NCBI GenBank assembly: GCA_913053795.1
Contig: CAJXGZ010000045.1
Span: forward strand, 1-11,346
DNA from: an uncultured Rhodospirillales bacterium
Lineage (GTDB): Bacteria; Pseudomonadota; Alphaproteobacteria; Rhodospirillales; 2-02-FULL-58-16
Direction of reading: 5' to 3'
Length of the DNA: 11,346 bases
Below the pieces are notes generated by a model. The model saw only the letters and a program-made list of their open reading frames with translations. It ran no database searches and was not told the origin of the DNA. The position numbers and the translations under genes were made by a program. Each line of letters begins with the position of its first letter. Position 1 is the first letter of the stretch. This document shows positions 1 to 6,531 of this stretch, one piece after another.

Positions 1-62
1 TGGGCCGAAAGGGCCTGTCGGAATGGGTCAATTTGGTCCGGAAATGCTCTAGACGCGGGCCG

Positions 63-1376
63 TTAGCGCTCGCGCATGGCGGTGAGGGCGGATCTGAGGA
101 AAGGCTCCAACAGATATTCCAGGATGGTGCGGGTTCCGGTTTGAATGGAGCTGGTCACCTGGACGCCGGGGACCAGCTTATAGCGCGCGGAGCCGCGCTC
201 GAAGTAGTCCTGCTTGGTTTCGATCCTGACCTTGTAGAAGGCCCCGCCTTCCTTATCCTCGATGGCGTCGGGGCTGACCAGGGTCACTTTGCCGATAAGG
301 GGGGCGAAGCGCACGGCGTCGGCCGAGGCCAGCTGCACCATGGCCGTCTGGCCGGGATGCACATAGCCGACGTCCTGGATGGCCAGCATGGCCTCGATGA
401 CCAGCCGGTCGCCCGCCGGCACCACGTCGACCACCGTATCGCCGGGACGCACGACGCCGCCGACGGTGTAAACGTACATGGTTTTGACCACCCCATCGAC
501 GGGCGAACGCAGGGTGGTGCGCTGGAGGCTGTCGGCGAATTTCTCCATGCGGCTTGAAAGCTCTTGCAAGGTGCGGCGTTTTTCCTCCAGCTCGATGCTG
601 ACTTCCTCCTGGAAGGCGTCTTGGATGGATTTAAGCTTTAGTTGGGCCTCCTTGATGGCCGCCTCGGTTTTGGGCAGCAGCGCCTTGGCCTCGTCGACGC
701 TGCCCTTGACGCCGGAGACTTCCTTGAGCAGGTCCAGGTGTCTCATGCGGTTGGTCAGATTGTCCTTGAGCAGGTCCTCGCTGATGGCGACCTGCTCCTT
801 CAGCAGATTCAGCCTTTCGTTGGAGTTCCTCAGGCGCGCCTTGATCTCGTTGATCTCCTCCTGGCGCTGGATGATGGTCTCCTTCTGGGCCGCGATTTGA
901 TTGTCGAGGCGGGTGCGCCGGGTCTTCATCATCTGCTGGGCCTGGCGCGCCAGGACCGCGTGGTTCTTGAGCATGTCCTCGGGCAGCACCATCTTATCGG
1001 CGCCGGACAACTCAGCCTCCAGACGCGCCGTCTCCACCTTGAGCGAGGCGAGGCGCACCGACAACTCCTGCACGTCGGCGCCGCTAGCCGTGGATTCGAG
1101 GACAATCAGCGGCTGGTCCTTTTCAACCCGCTCTCCCTCCCGCACCAGAATTTCGCTGACGATGCCGCCTTCCAAATGCTGGATGCTCTTGACCTGGGAG
1201 GAGGGGATCACTTCGCCCAAGGCGATGCTGACCACGTCCAGCTTGCCGAAATAGGCCCAGATGAAGAACGCCACGACGAGCGCCGTGCACGACAGCAGGA
1301 ACAAATGAACGCCGGGGTTCGCCTTGAAGTGGACCTTCAGCTCTTCCAGCCGGTCTTTCAGCGCTTGCGAGGTCAT
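63..1376 (-). CDS. HlyD-family type I secretion membrane fusion (adaptor) protein
   Basis: This is the periplasmic adaptor of a type I secretion system. Such proteins sit in the inner membrane, bind the ABC exporter and dock to a TolC-like outer-membrane channel. The 437-residue product has the family layout: a short cytoplasmic N-terminus, one membrane segment at about residues 25-43, a first half-lipoyl/barrel region at about 50-95 (including HLEGGIVSEI), a long charged coiled coil at about 103-285, and the second half-lipoyl segment starting RSPVDGVV at 290. The C-terminus (PGVQVTSSIQTGTRTILEYLLEPF) is the usual HlyD/PrtE ending. The start ATG lies in an ATGA overlap with the stop of the upstream ABC gene, and an AAGGG is placed 9 bases before it, so translation is probably coupled. 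No outer-membrane tolC homologue is in the window. The subfamily is clear; the cargo is not known. Confidence 0.95.
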   Translation of the reverse strand: MTSQALKDRLEELKVHFKANPGVHLFLLSCTALVVAFFIWAYFGKLDVVSIALGEVIPSSQVKSIQHLEGGIVSEILVREGERVEKDQPLIVLESTASGADVQELSVRLASLKVETARLEAELSGADKMVLPEDMLKNHAVLARQAQQMMKTRRTRLDNQIAAQKETIIQRQEEINEIKARLRNSNERLNLLKEQVAISEDLLKDNLTNRMRHLDLLKEVSGVKGSVDEAKALLPKTEAAIKEAQLKLKSIQDAFQEEVSIELEEKRRTLQELSSRMEKFADSLQRTTLRSPVDGVVKTMYVYTVGGVVRPGDTVVDVVPAGDRLVIEAMLAIQDVGYVHPGQTAMVQLASADAVRFAPLIGKVTLVSPDAIEDKEGGAFYKVRIETKQDYFERGSARYKLVPGVQVTSSIQTGTRTILEYLLEPFLRSALTAMRER

Positions 1377-3058
1377 GTCTTGCCGCCCTTGAGCATTTTC
1401 TGCATTTCGGGGGTCATGGACGTGAATTTCGGCGTCGGCTTGAAATTCAAGTCGAGAAGATAACCGGCGCCCTTGAGGATTCTGGGGTCATGGGAGAACA
1501 CGATGGTGGTGTGGCCGCGCTTGGCCATGGCGTTCATGGCGGCGTAGACCTGGGCCGAGCCCTCTTTGTCCAAGCCTTCCGTCGGCTCGTCAAAGACCGC
1601 CAACTTGCCGTCGCAAGCCAGCGCCCGGGACAGCGCCATTCGGCGGCGGATGCCCAGCGACATATTTTCGCCGTTATGGGTGATCAGCGCCTCCAGTCCA
1701 TCCGTACTTTGGTCGATGTAGGCGCGCAAGCCCGCGGCCTTGATCAACCTGCTAATGCCAGCGTCGTCCAGGTCCGGATTGAAGACCGTCAGGTTCTCGC
1801 GAATGCTGACGTTCAGCAGGCGCGGCTCCTGGGGCAAGTAGGCCACCTGTTTGCGCCACCATTCAGGGACCACTTGGGCCAAGTCGACGCCGTCGGCCAG
1901 GATATGGCCGCGCGACGGCTCCACAAGACCGAGCAGAAGCCGCGCCATGGTCGACTTGCCGGTGCCGTTGGCGCCGAAAACCACCATGATGGAGCCCGGC
2001 TCAAGCTTCAGGGACAGGGATTCGAACAGGGGCGCATTGGCGCCTGGATAGGCGAAGGCCAGATCGACGAATTCGACGCCGCCCTTGTATTCGGTCAACG
2101 CCGATCCCTGGACGCGCTCCTGGGGCAGTTTCGAAAACTCCTGGAACATGGACAGGGATTGGCGCGCCTTGGCGAAGGCCTCGCCAAGCTGGGCCAAGCG
2201 GGTCATCGGACCAAGGGCGCGCGCCGCCAGGATGTTGCAGCCGATCATGGCGCCGACGTCCAAATCCCCGGCGATGACTTGGGTGGCGCCGATGGCGATG
2301 ACGGTGACGCTCATGGTCGCCTGGACGCTTGGGGTCAGAGTCTGGATAAGGCCTTGCAGTGAAATGACGCGCCTCCGCAGCCCTTGATGAACCACCGATT
2401 CCTTGCGCCAAATGTTTCGCATGAAGGCAGCCGCGTTGAAGGCGCGCACCGTGTCGGCGGCGGCGATGGCGGCGCCGACCAGGGCCCCGCGCCGGGCCGA
2501 AACCATGGCCAAATCCTGCGTCGGCTTCCTTAGCGCCGACTGGCCGCCGATGCCGAAAATAAGGACGCCCACCACGAAAAAGGTGACGACAATGGCGATG
2601 GGGGGGCTGAGCATGAACAATGCGGCCACGAACACCAGGGCGAACGGCACGTCGAGAATAGCGGCGATATTGGGCGCGTTGTAGGCGGTCTGCACGGTGT
2701 CGGCGCCGCTGAGAACCTCGCGCCTGAGCCCCGGCGGCAATATGTCCATGGCCGCCGCCTTGGCCCCGGTGAGGATGCCGAAGGAGCCGATGATCAGGGT
2801 TTCGTCCGACTCGGAGCTGATGGTGGACGCCAGCATGAGCCGCGCCTGACGGAAACCGAATTCAAGGATGATGGCGATCAAGACGCCCACCGTCAACGTC
2901 GCCAAGGTGGAATCGACGCCGTAGGAGACGTAACGGTTCAAAACCTGAATGACGTAAAGGGACGTCGCCAACGCCAACATGTTGGCGAAGAAAGACGCGG
3001 CGATCAGCTCAAAAGCGATCATCGGCTTGGCGAAAAGCCGTGCGAGCAGCTCTTTCAT
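1373..3058 (-). CDS. Type I secretion ABC transporter (permease/ATPase, PrtD-like)
   Basis: This half-size ABC exporter would drive one-step secretion of a cargo protein across both membranes with the adjacent HlyD-type adaptor. Residues 1 to about 300 form the membrane domain with several hydrophobic helices (for example about 16-38, 52-66 and 133-172). No C39 peptidase or C39-like domain precedes them. The nucleotide-binding domain has Walker A GANGTGKS at 362-369, Q-loop Gln410 (YLPQEP), Walker B LAVFDE at 486-491, D-loop EGLD and H-loop His523 (FSHDP). The signature motif is unusual: where LSGGQ is expected it reads MSLGI, followed by a normal RRRMALSRAL helix. The length of 561 residues is normal for PrtD-like exporters. 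AAGGGGG lies 11 bases before the ATG, a slightly long spacing. The stop codon overlaps the start of the adaptor gene. A possible cargo C-terminus remnant lies just upstream on the same strand. Confidence 0.95.
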   Translation of the reverse strand: MKELLARLFAKPMIAFELIAASFFANMLALATSLYVIQVLNRYVSYGVDSTLATLTVGVLIAIILEFGFRQARLMLASTISSESDETLIIGSFGILTGAKAAAMDILPPGLRREVLSGADTVQTAYNAPNIAAILDVPFALVFVAALFMLSPPIAIVVTFFVVGVLIFGIGGQSALRKPTQDLAMVSARRGALVGAAIAAADTVRAFNAAAFMRNIWRKESVVHQGLRRRVISLQGLIQTLTPSVQATMSVTVIAIGATQVIAGDLDVGAMIGCNILAARALGPMTRLAQLGEAFAKARQSLSMFQEFSKLPQERVQGSALTEYKGGVEFVDLAFAYPGANAPLFESLSLKLEPGSIMVVFGANGTGKSTMARLLLGLVEPSRGHILADGVDLAQVVPEWWRKQVAYLPQEPRLLNVSIRENLTVFNPDLDDAGISRLIKAAGLRAYIDQSTDGLEALITHNGENMSLGIRRRMALSRALACDGKLAVFDEPTEGLDKEGSAQVYAAMNAMAKRGHTTIVFSHDPRILKGAGYLLDLNFKPTPKFTSMTPEMQKMLKGGKT

Positions 3059-3081
3059 GGTGCGCAGAACCCCCTTAAAAC

Positions 3082-3105
3082 TCCCATGGAAAAAACCCTA
3101 TGGGA
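3082..3105 (-). other. Hairpin in the leader of the ABC transporter gene
   Basis: The arms TCCCAT (3082-3087) and ATGGGA (3100-3105) are exact inverted repeats. Two further G-C pairs form if one base bulges, closing a short A-rich loop. It lies 24-47 bases upstream of the ABC transporter start codon, just upstream of the ribosome binding site. It could influence translation or mRNA stability, but the stem is short and chance is a real alternative. Confidence 0.25.
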
Positions 3106-3263
3106 ACGCCGTTGGCAAGCACTATAGGACTTTTTGCGCCGAAACGCCCGATAAACTGATATAAAAACCTGAGTTAATCTTTTGGCGGCGGCGAGGGGAT
3201 CGGGACGTCCTCAAGCGTCATGGGGCCGATATATACAAGCTTCCCCGGAAAGGCGAAAGGCGC

Positions 3264-3371
3264 CTAAGTCAAGACGATGTAATCGGTTGTAAAGTTGGTA
3301 AAGTCGGCGCCTGTCACGGCATCATCAACGTCGATGATCATGTCCGCAACGGCGTCGCCCCCGCCGCCTGG
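3264..3371 (-). pseudogene. Possible remnant: C-terminal secretion signal of a type I cargo protein
   Basis: On the minus strand, from about 3371 to a TAG stop at 3264-3266, one frame reads PGGGGDAVADMIIDVDDAV and then TGADFTNFTTDYIVLT. A glycine/aspartate-rich stretch followed by an acidic, amphipathic segment and a final hydrophobic tail ending in a hydroxyl residue is typical of the last residues of RTX/VCBS-type proteins exported by type I systems. The codons are G+C-rich in third positions like real genes nearby. Upstream of 3371 the frame continues without a stop toward queD but turns into low-quality, AT-rich sequence without a good start codon, so the main body of the gene appears to be missing. 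It lies directly upstream of the exporter genes on the same strand, where a cargo gene would be expected. A chance open frame is possible because only about 35 residues look convincing. Confidence 0.35.
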
Positions 3372-3482
3372 GCGACCTGGGCTGGAGCGTCTGTAGTATG
3401 GTCCGTCATAAAGGAAACAAAACCAGCAAATGTTTTTCGTTGGACTAATTAATAAACAATCGTTGATCTGGAGTCGATAAAA

Positions 3483-3845
3483 CTACGTGTCCTCGCCCGT
3501 ATATTCGCACCCCGCCGTGCAGGTCTCGCGGATGGTCACTTTCGAAAGCTGGGGAAGGCGGGGCTTGAGCTTGCGCCAGATCCAGCGGGCGATAACCTCG
3601 CTGGTGGGATTCTCCAGCCCCTCGATGTCGTTGAGGTAGTGGTGGTCCAGCATTTCGCGGATGGGCTTATAAGCCGCCTTGACGCCGGCGAAGTCCATCA
3701 CCCAGCCGAGCTCGGGATCAATGCCGCCGCTGACGTAAATCTCGGCGCGGAAGGAATGGCCGTGCAGGCGCGAACACTTATGATCCGCCGGCAGGTTGGG
3801 CAGGCGGTGCGCCGCCTCGAAGGTGAAAGCCTTGTAAATGTCCAT
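3483..3845 (-). CDS. queD: 6-carboxy-5,6,7,8-tetrahydropterin synthase (QueD)
   Basis: QueD converts 7,8-dihydroneopterin triphosphate to 6-carboxy-tetrahydropterin, the first dedicated step of queuosine synthesis in the cytoplasm. The 120-residue product matches the family length and carries all key residues. Zinc ligands are His13 (FEAAHRLP), His28 and His30 (RLHGH), and the catalytic Cys24 lies in HKCSRLHGH. Also present are the LDHHYLND motif with Asp67/His68, ENPTSE, and Glu107 in RETCTAGC, which contacts the pterin. I chose the ATG at 3845 because it starts the conserved MDIYKAFTFEAAH. The frame stays open upstream to 3911, but that part overlaps queE and has no family similarity. The start lies 2 bases after the queE stop and has no clear Shine-Dalgarno, so translation is probably coupled. 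It is the last gene of the queC-queE-queD operon. Confidence 0.97.
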   Translation of the reverse strand: MDIYKAFTFEAAHRLPNLPADHKCSRLHGHSFRAEIYVSGGIDPELGWVMDFAGVKAAYKPIREMLDHHYLNDIEGLENPTSEVIARWIWRKLKPRLPQLSKVTIRETCTAGCEYTGEDT

Positions 3846-3847
3846 AA

Positions 3848-4480
3848 TTACTTTATGCCCAATATTTTCTGTGTTTGCAGGCTGAGGCGCCACTTGGGGT
3901 GGGCCAAGCAATAGCTTAGGGCCAGTTCCGTGTTCTTTTCCTTGTCCGGGCCGTCCATGGGCTGAAGGAAGAAGTTCTGGAAGTCAAGGGATTGGTAAAG
4001 CTCCGGCTCCGCTCCTTCTTGGGGAAAAACCAGCTTCAACTCGTCGCCACGAATCACGACCAGCTTGGTCTTGGCCTTGGGGCTGACGCAGAGCCAGTCG
4101 AGTCCGTCCGGCGCCGGCAGGGTTCCGTTGGTCTCGGCGGCCACCTGGAAACCGGCGCCGTGGAAGGCGTTGATCAGTTTTTCGTCCAGTTGAAGAAACG
4201 GCTCGCCGCCGGTGCACGCCGCCAGGGGGTTTTCCCCGCTCTCCGGCCCCCCCTTGCCCGGCCACAGAGAATGCGCCGCCGCCGCCAGCTTGTCCGCCGT
4301 CTCGAAGCGTTCGCCGCCGACGAAGCCGGTGTCGCAGAATTGACAATCGGCAGCGGCCCGGTCTTGCTCCAGCCCCGACCACAGGTTACATCCGGCGAAT
4401 CGGCAAAACACCGCCGGACGCCCGACTTGAGCGCCTTCCCCCTGGAGGGAGAGGAATATTTCCTTGACGGCGTAGCTCAT
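3848..4480 (-). CDS. queE: 7-carboxy-7-deazaguanine synthase (QueE), radical SAM enzyme
   Basis: QueE is a radical SAM enzyme that rearranges 6-carboxy-tetrahydropterin to 7-carboxy-7-deazaguanine. The 210-residue product binds its 4Fe-4S cluster with the variant CX14CX2C motif (Cys31, Cys46, Cys49), as described for the Burkholderia-type QueE, in place of the usual CX3CX2C. Thr51 after the cluster matches the magnesium-ligand position of that group. SAM-binding TGGEP is at 90-94, ETNGT at 116-120 and CVSPK at 131-135. Two spots differ from the common sequence: Gly52 where CDTD is usual, and Gln204 in LQTQK where LQTHK is usual. The start at 4480 opens the conserved MSYAVKEIFLSLQGEG and overlaps the queC stop as ATGA; the frame is open upstream to 4555 but that part is inside queC and not conserved. 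There is no good independent ribosome binding site, which fits coupling to queC. Confidence 0.96.
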   Translation of the reverse strand: MSYAVKEIFLSLQGEGAQVGRPAVFCRFAGCNLWSGLEQDRAAADCQFCDTGFVGGERFETADKLAAAAHSLWPGKGGPESGENPLAACTGGEPFLQLDEKLINAFHGAGFQVAAETNGTLPAPDGLDWLCVSPKAKTKLVVIRGDELKLVFPQEGAEPELYQSLDFQNFFLQPMDGPDKEKNTELALSYCLAHPKWRLSLQTQKILGIK

Positions 4481-5166
4481 GAAATGGCCGGGTCGGTTGA
4501 GCCCGCCTCCTCGAAGCCGCCGCTTCTCAGGCGGCAGGCGTCGCATTCGCCGCACGGCGCCGCGCCCGGGCCGGGATCGTAGCAGCTCAAGGTCAGCCCA
4601 TAGTCGACCCCCAGCTCCAACCCCCGTTTGATGATCCGCCCCTTGGTGAGGTCGATCAGCGGCGCGTGGATGGTGGTCTTGCGCCCGTCCTCGGCCGCCG
4701 TCTTGGTGGCCAGGTTGGCCATCTTCTGAAAGGCGGCGAGGAATTCGGGGCGGCAGTCGGGATAGCCGCTGTAGTCAAGCGCGTTGACGCCGATAAAGAT
4801 GTCCAAAGCCCCCATGACCTCGGCCCAGCCCAAGGCGTAGGCGAGAAAAATGGTATTGCGCGCCGGAACGTAGGTGACCGGCGCGCCGGCGTCCATTTCC
4901 GCTTGCGAACGCCCCTTGGGAACATCGCCGTCGCCGGTGAGGGCCGAACCCTTGAAGGCCTCGGGGCCGATGTCGACGATCCTGTGCTCGGCGGCGGACG
5001 CCGCGCAAGCGACGGCGCGGGCCGCCTCGATCTCGGCCCAGTGGCGCTGGCCGTAGCGGAAGGTCAGGGCGTGGGCCTCGAACCCCTGGTCCATGGCGAT
5101 GGCCAGAACGGTGGCGGAGTCGAGCCCGCCGCTGAGCAGCACCACTGCTTTCGGATTTTCCATCAT
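4477..5166 (-). CDS. queC: 7-cyano-7-deazaguanine (preQ0) synthase (QueC)
   Basis: QueC is an ATP-dependent PP-loop enzyme that turns 7-carboxy-7-deazaguanine plus ammonia into preQ0. The 229-residue product has the PP-loop SGGLDS at 12-17, the conserved TFRYGQRH segment at 35-42, YVPARNT at 99-105, GVNALDYSGYPDCRP at 126-140, and the C-terminal zinc site Cys195, Cys205, Cys208 and Cys211 (spacing CX9CX2CX2C). It is the first gene of the leftward queC-queE-queD operon. Two adjacent ATG codons (5166 and 5163) begin the frame; I use the first, which has an AGGA 9 bases upstream. The gene starts 33 bases from the divergent queG start, so its promoter must reach into queG coding sequence or lie in that short gap. 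Nothing in this cluster (no dpd genes) suggests DNA modification in place of tRNA modification. Confidence 0.97.
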   Translation of the reverse strand: MMENPKAVVLLSGGLDSATVLAIAMDQGFEAHALTFRYGQRHWAEIEAARAVACAASAAEHRIVDIGPEAFKGSALTGDGDVPKGRSQAEMDAGAPVTYVPARNTIFLAYALGWAEVMGALDIFIGVNALDYSGYPDCRPEFLAAFQKMANLATKTAAEDGRKTTIHAPLIDLTKGRIIKRGLELGVDYGLTLSCYDPGPGAAPCGECDACRLRSGGFEEAGSTDPAIS

Positions 5167-5199
5167 GTGCTAATGTCCTGCTTTCATCATAGGGGGCCA
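5167..5199. promoter_or_regulatory. Very short divergent start region between queC and queG
   Basis: Only 33 bases separate the two opposite start codons. The gap holds an AGGA Shine-Dalgarno for queC on the minus strand and AGGGGG (5191-5196) for queG on the plus strand, the latter only 3-4 bases from its ATG. There is no room for two normal promoters or for a preQ1 riboswitch, so any -10/-35 elements must overlap the 5' ends of the opposite coding sequences, and the two leaders may overlap as antisense RNAs. Confidence 0.5.
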
Positions 5200-6225
5200 A
5201 TGACGGTGAAAAAAGCCATTCGCGCGCAAGCCATGGAAATCGGTTTCGACGCCGTCGGCTTTTGCAGGGCGGAAACCGCCGAGGCCGACCGGGACAACCT
5301 GTACGCCTACCTCAAGCGCGGCAATCACGGGGCCATGGACTGGATGGTCGAAACCGCGCCCCGCCGCGCCAGCGCCGCCGCTCTGTGGCCGGAGGCCAAA
5401 AGCGTGGTGGCGCTGGCCCTCAGCTACGCCCCCGAAGGCGACCCCCTGGAAACCCGCCCCGGGCAAGGGCTGGTCAGCGTCCACGCAAGGGGGCGGGACT
5501 ATCAAACCCATGTGAAAAAGCGTCTCAAGCGCTTGGCCCGCTGGATGGCCGAGACCTACGATTGCGCGGTCAAAGTCTTCGTCGACACGGCGCCGGTCAT
5601 GGAAAAGCCGCTGGCGGTCAGCGCCGGTCTCGGCTGGCGCGGCAAGCATACCCTGATGACGACGAAGGACCTTGGCTCATGGCTGTTCCTGGGCGAGGTT
5701 TTTTCAACGCTGGAGCTGGAGCCCGACGCCCCCCAAGAGGACCGCTGCGGCGACTGCCGGGCCTGCCTCGACGCCTGCCCCACCGGCGCCTTGTACGCGC
5801 CCTACCGCATGGACGCGCGGCGTTGCGTTTCTTACCTGACCCTGGAGCATAAAGGCCCCATTGACTTAAGCCTGCGCCCCCTCATGGGCAATCGCGTCTT
5901 CGGTTGCGACGATTGCCTGGCGGCGTGCCCCTTCGCACATGACGCGCCGCCGGCGAAAGTCGCGGCCTTCCGCCCCAAAAACGGAACCGGCGCATTGCAA
6001 CTGGCCGAGCTGGCGGCCCTCGATGACTCAGCTTTCCGCGCCCGCTTCCCCGGCTCCTCCATAAAACGCGCGGGGCGGGACTCAATGGTCCGCAACGCCC
6101 TCATCGCCATCGGCAACAGCGCCGAAGCGTCCTTGTCCGACGTCGCGGAAAGCTTGCTGGGAGACGAGAGTGAAATAGTGCGCGACGCGGCGGCGTGGGC
6201 GGCGGGGCGGTTGCGGGGGCCTTAA
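5200..6225 (+). CDS. queG: Epoxyqueuosine reductase (QueG)
   Basis: QueG reduces epoxyqueuosine to queuosine in the wobble position of tRNAs, using cobalamin and two 4Fe-4S clusters. The 341-residue product has the expected substrate/cobalamin region with Asp129 in VDTAPVMEK (the family's proposed proton donor), GLGWRGKHTLM at 143-153, and eight cluster cysteines: Cys183, 186, 189, 193 (CGDCRACLDACPTGAL), Cys209 (CVSYLTLEHKG) and Cys236, 239, 243 (CDDCLAACPF). A HEAT-like segment at about 295-338 (VRNALIAIGN, IVRDAAAWAAGRL) recognises tRNA in relatives. It is shorter than the roughly 380-residue E. coli and Bacillus proteins, as in many alphaproteobacteria. The frame is open upstream to 4666 inside antisense queC, but the family begins at MTVKKAIRAQAMEIGFDAVGF, preceded by AGGGGG. 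Its stop codon shares the bases TTAA with the stop of the convergent vapB-like gene. Confidence 0.97.
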   Translation: MTVKKAIRAQAMEIGFDAVGFCRAETAEADRDNLYAYLKRGNHGAMDWMVETAPRRASAAALWPEAKSVVALALSYAPEGDPLETRPGQGLVSVHARGRDYQTHVKKRLKRLARWMAETYDCAVKVFVDTAPVMEKPLAVSAGLGWRGKHTLMTTKDLGSWLFLGEVFSTLELEPDAPQEDRCGDCRACLDACPTGALYAPYRMDARRCVSYLTLEHKGPIDLSLRPLMGNRVFGCDDCLAACPFAHDAPPAKVAAFRPKNGTGALQLAELAALDDSAFRARFPGSSIKRAGRDSMVRNALIAIGNSAEASLSDVAESLLGDESEIVRDAAAWAAGRLRGP

Positions 6226-6455
6226 CGCCCAGGCACTCTTTTCTGTATGGCTGGTTGTGCGTGGCCACTCATGAAATCTCCCGAAACGGCGGGTCCATCG
6301 AAAAAGCTGTCCCACGCAGTATCGGCAGGGGTGATCAGCCGCGATTGGCCCACCTTAAGTATCTCCACCCGCTTAACCGTATCGGGCAGCGCCACCGCCT
6401 TGGGCAGGCGAATGGCCTGGCTATTGTTTATCTTGAACACGGTTGATTGGGTCAT
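6222..6455 (-). CDS. vapB: VapB-type antitoxin (AbrB/MazE-like fold), without visible toxin partner
   Basis: The 77-residue product matches VapB antitoxins. An N-terminal swapped-hairpin DNA-binding region (STVFKINNSQAIRLPKAVALP, residues 4-24) carries the SQAIRLPK core. The C-terminal part (AWDSFFDGPAVSGDFM, residues 48-62, then QPAIQKR) is the toxin-binding tail seen in VapB proteins. VapB normally neutralises a VapC PIN-domain RNase encoded directly downstream and represses the operon as a complex. Here no vapC follows: the stop codon overlaps the convergent queG stop, leaving no room. The ATG at 6455 was chosen because GAGG lies 6 bases upstream and MTQSTVFKIN opens the conserved region; an in-frame GTG at 6467 is the alternative. 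The gene is 76 bases downstream of the XRE gene on the same strand. It is either an orphan antitoxin or works with a toxin elsewhere. Confidence 0.85.
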   Translation of the reverse strand: MTQSTVFKINNSQAIRLPKAVALPDTVKRVEILKVGQSRLITPADTAWDSFFDGPAVSGDFMSGHAQPAIQKRVPGR

Positions 6456-6497
6456 TGGCCGCCTCACAGGGATATCTTTGATTATATCGAGTATACT
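6456..6497 (-). promoter_or_regulatory. Candidate vapB promoter with palindromic site
   Basis: On the minus strand a perfect TATAAT (6486-6481) lies 25 bases before the vapB ATG, a good position for a -10 element. A clear -35 at 17 bases is not visible. Immediately upstream is the palindrome AGTATACT (6490-6497), and GATATC (6471-6476) lies near the expected transcription start. Short palindromes of this kind around the promoter are where VapB-type antitoxins usually bind to autoregulate, but the assignment here is inference. GAGG at 6462-6465 is the ribosome binding site. Confidence 0.4.
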
Positions 6498-6531
6498 GTC
6501 ACCTTAATCCCCCTCAGCCATAGGAAGCGTC

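Larger units (their letters stand above)
3059..3482. other. Intergenic region between queD and the secretion operon
   Basis: This 424-base gap holds no complete gene that I can support. From right to left it contains an AT-rich stretch just past the queD stop (about 3425-3480), a minus-strand frame at 3264-3371 that resembles the end of a type I secretion cargo protein, a G+C-rich segment (about 3180-3262), and the leader of the ABC transporter gene with a small hairpin at 3082-3105. A TATAGT on the minus strand at about 3121-3126 could be a -10 element for the secretion operon, but I see no convincing -35 partner. No strong rho-independent terminator for queD is visible. Confidence 0.6.

Noticed and set aside
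1..62. Possible dispersed palindromic repeat or terminator after the HlyD-type gene (GGCC...GGCC hairpin, AT-rich core)
   Set aside because: The stem is only four bases with no T-run, and the window edge cuts the element; a genome-wide copy count would be needed.
33..2362. Long plus-strand open frames opposite the secretion genes (for example 642-1463 and 1490-2362)
   Set aside because: They are antisense frames of G+C-rich genes, low in family-like motifs, while the minus-strand proteins have complete domain signatures.
3180..3227. Small minus-strand ORF encoding a 15-residue proline-rich peptide
   Set aside because: No ribosome binding site or conservation evidence; such a short frame is expected by chance.
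4666..5199. Extension of queG upstream to 4666
   Set aside because: The extra 178 residues are antisense to queC and have no QueG similarity; the conserved start is at 5200 with a ribosome binding site.
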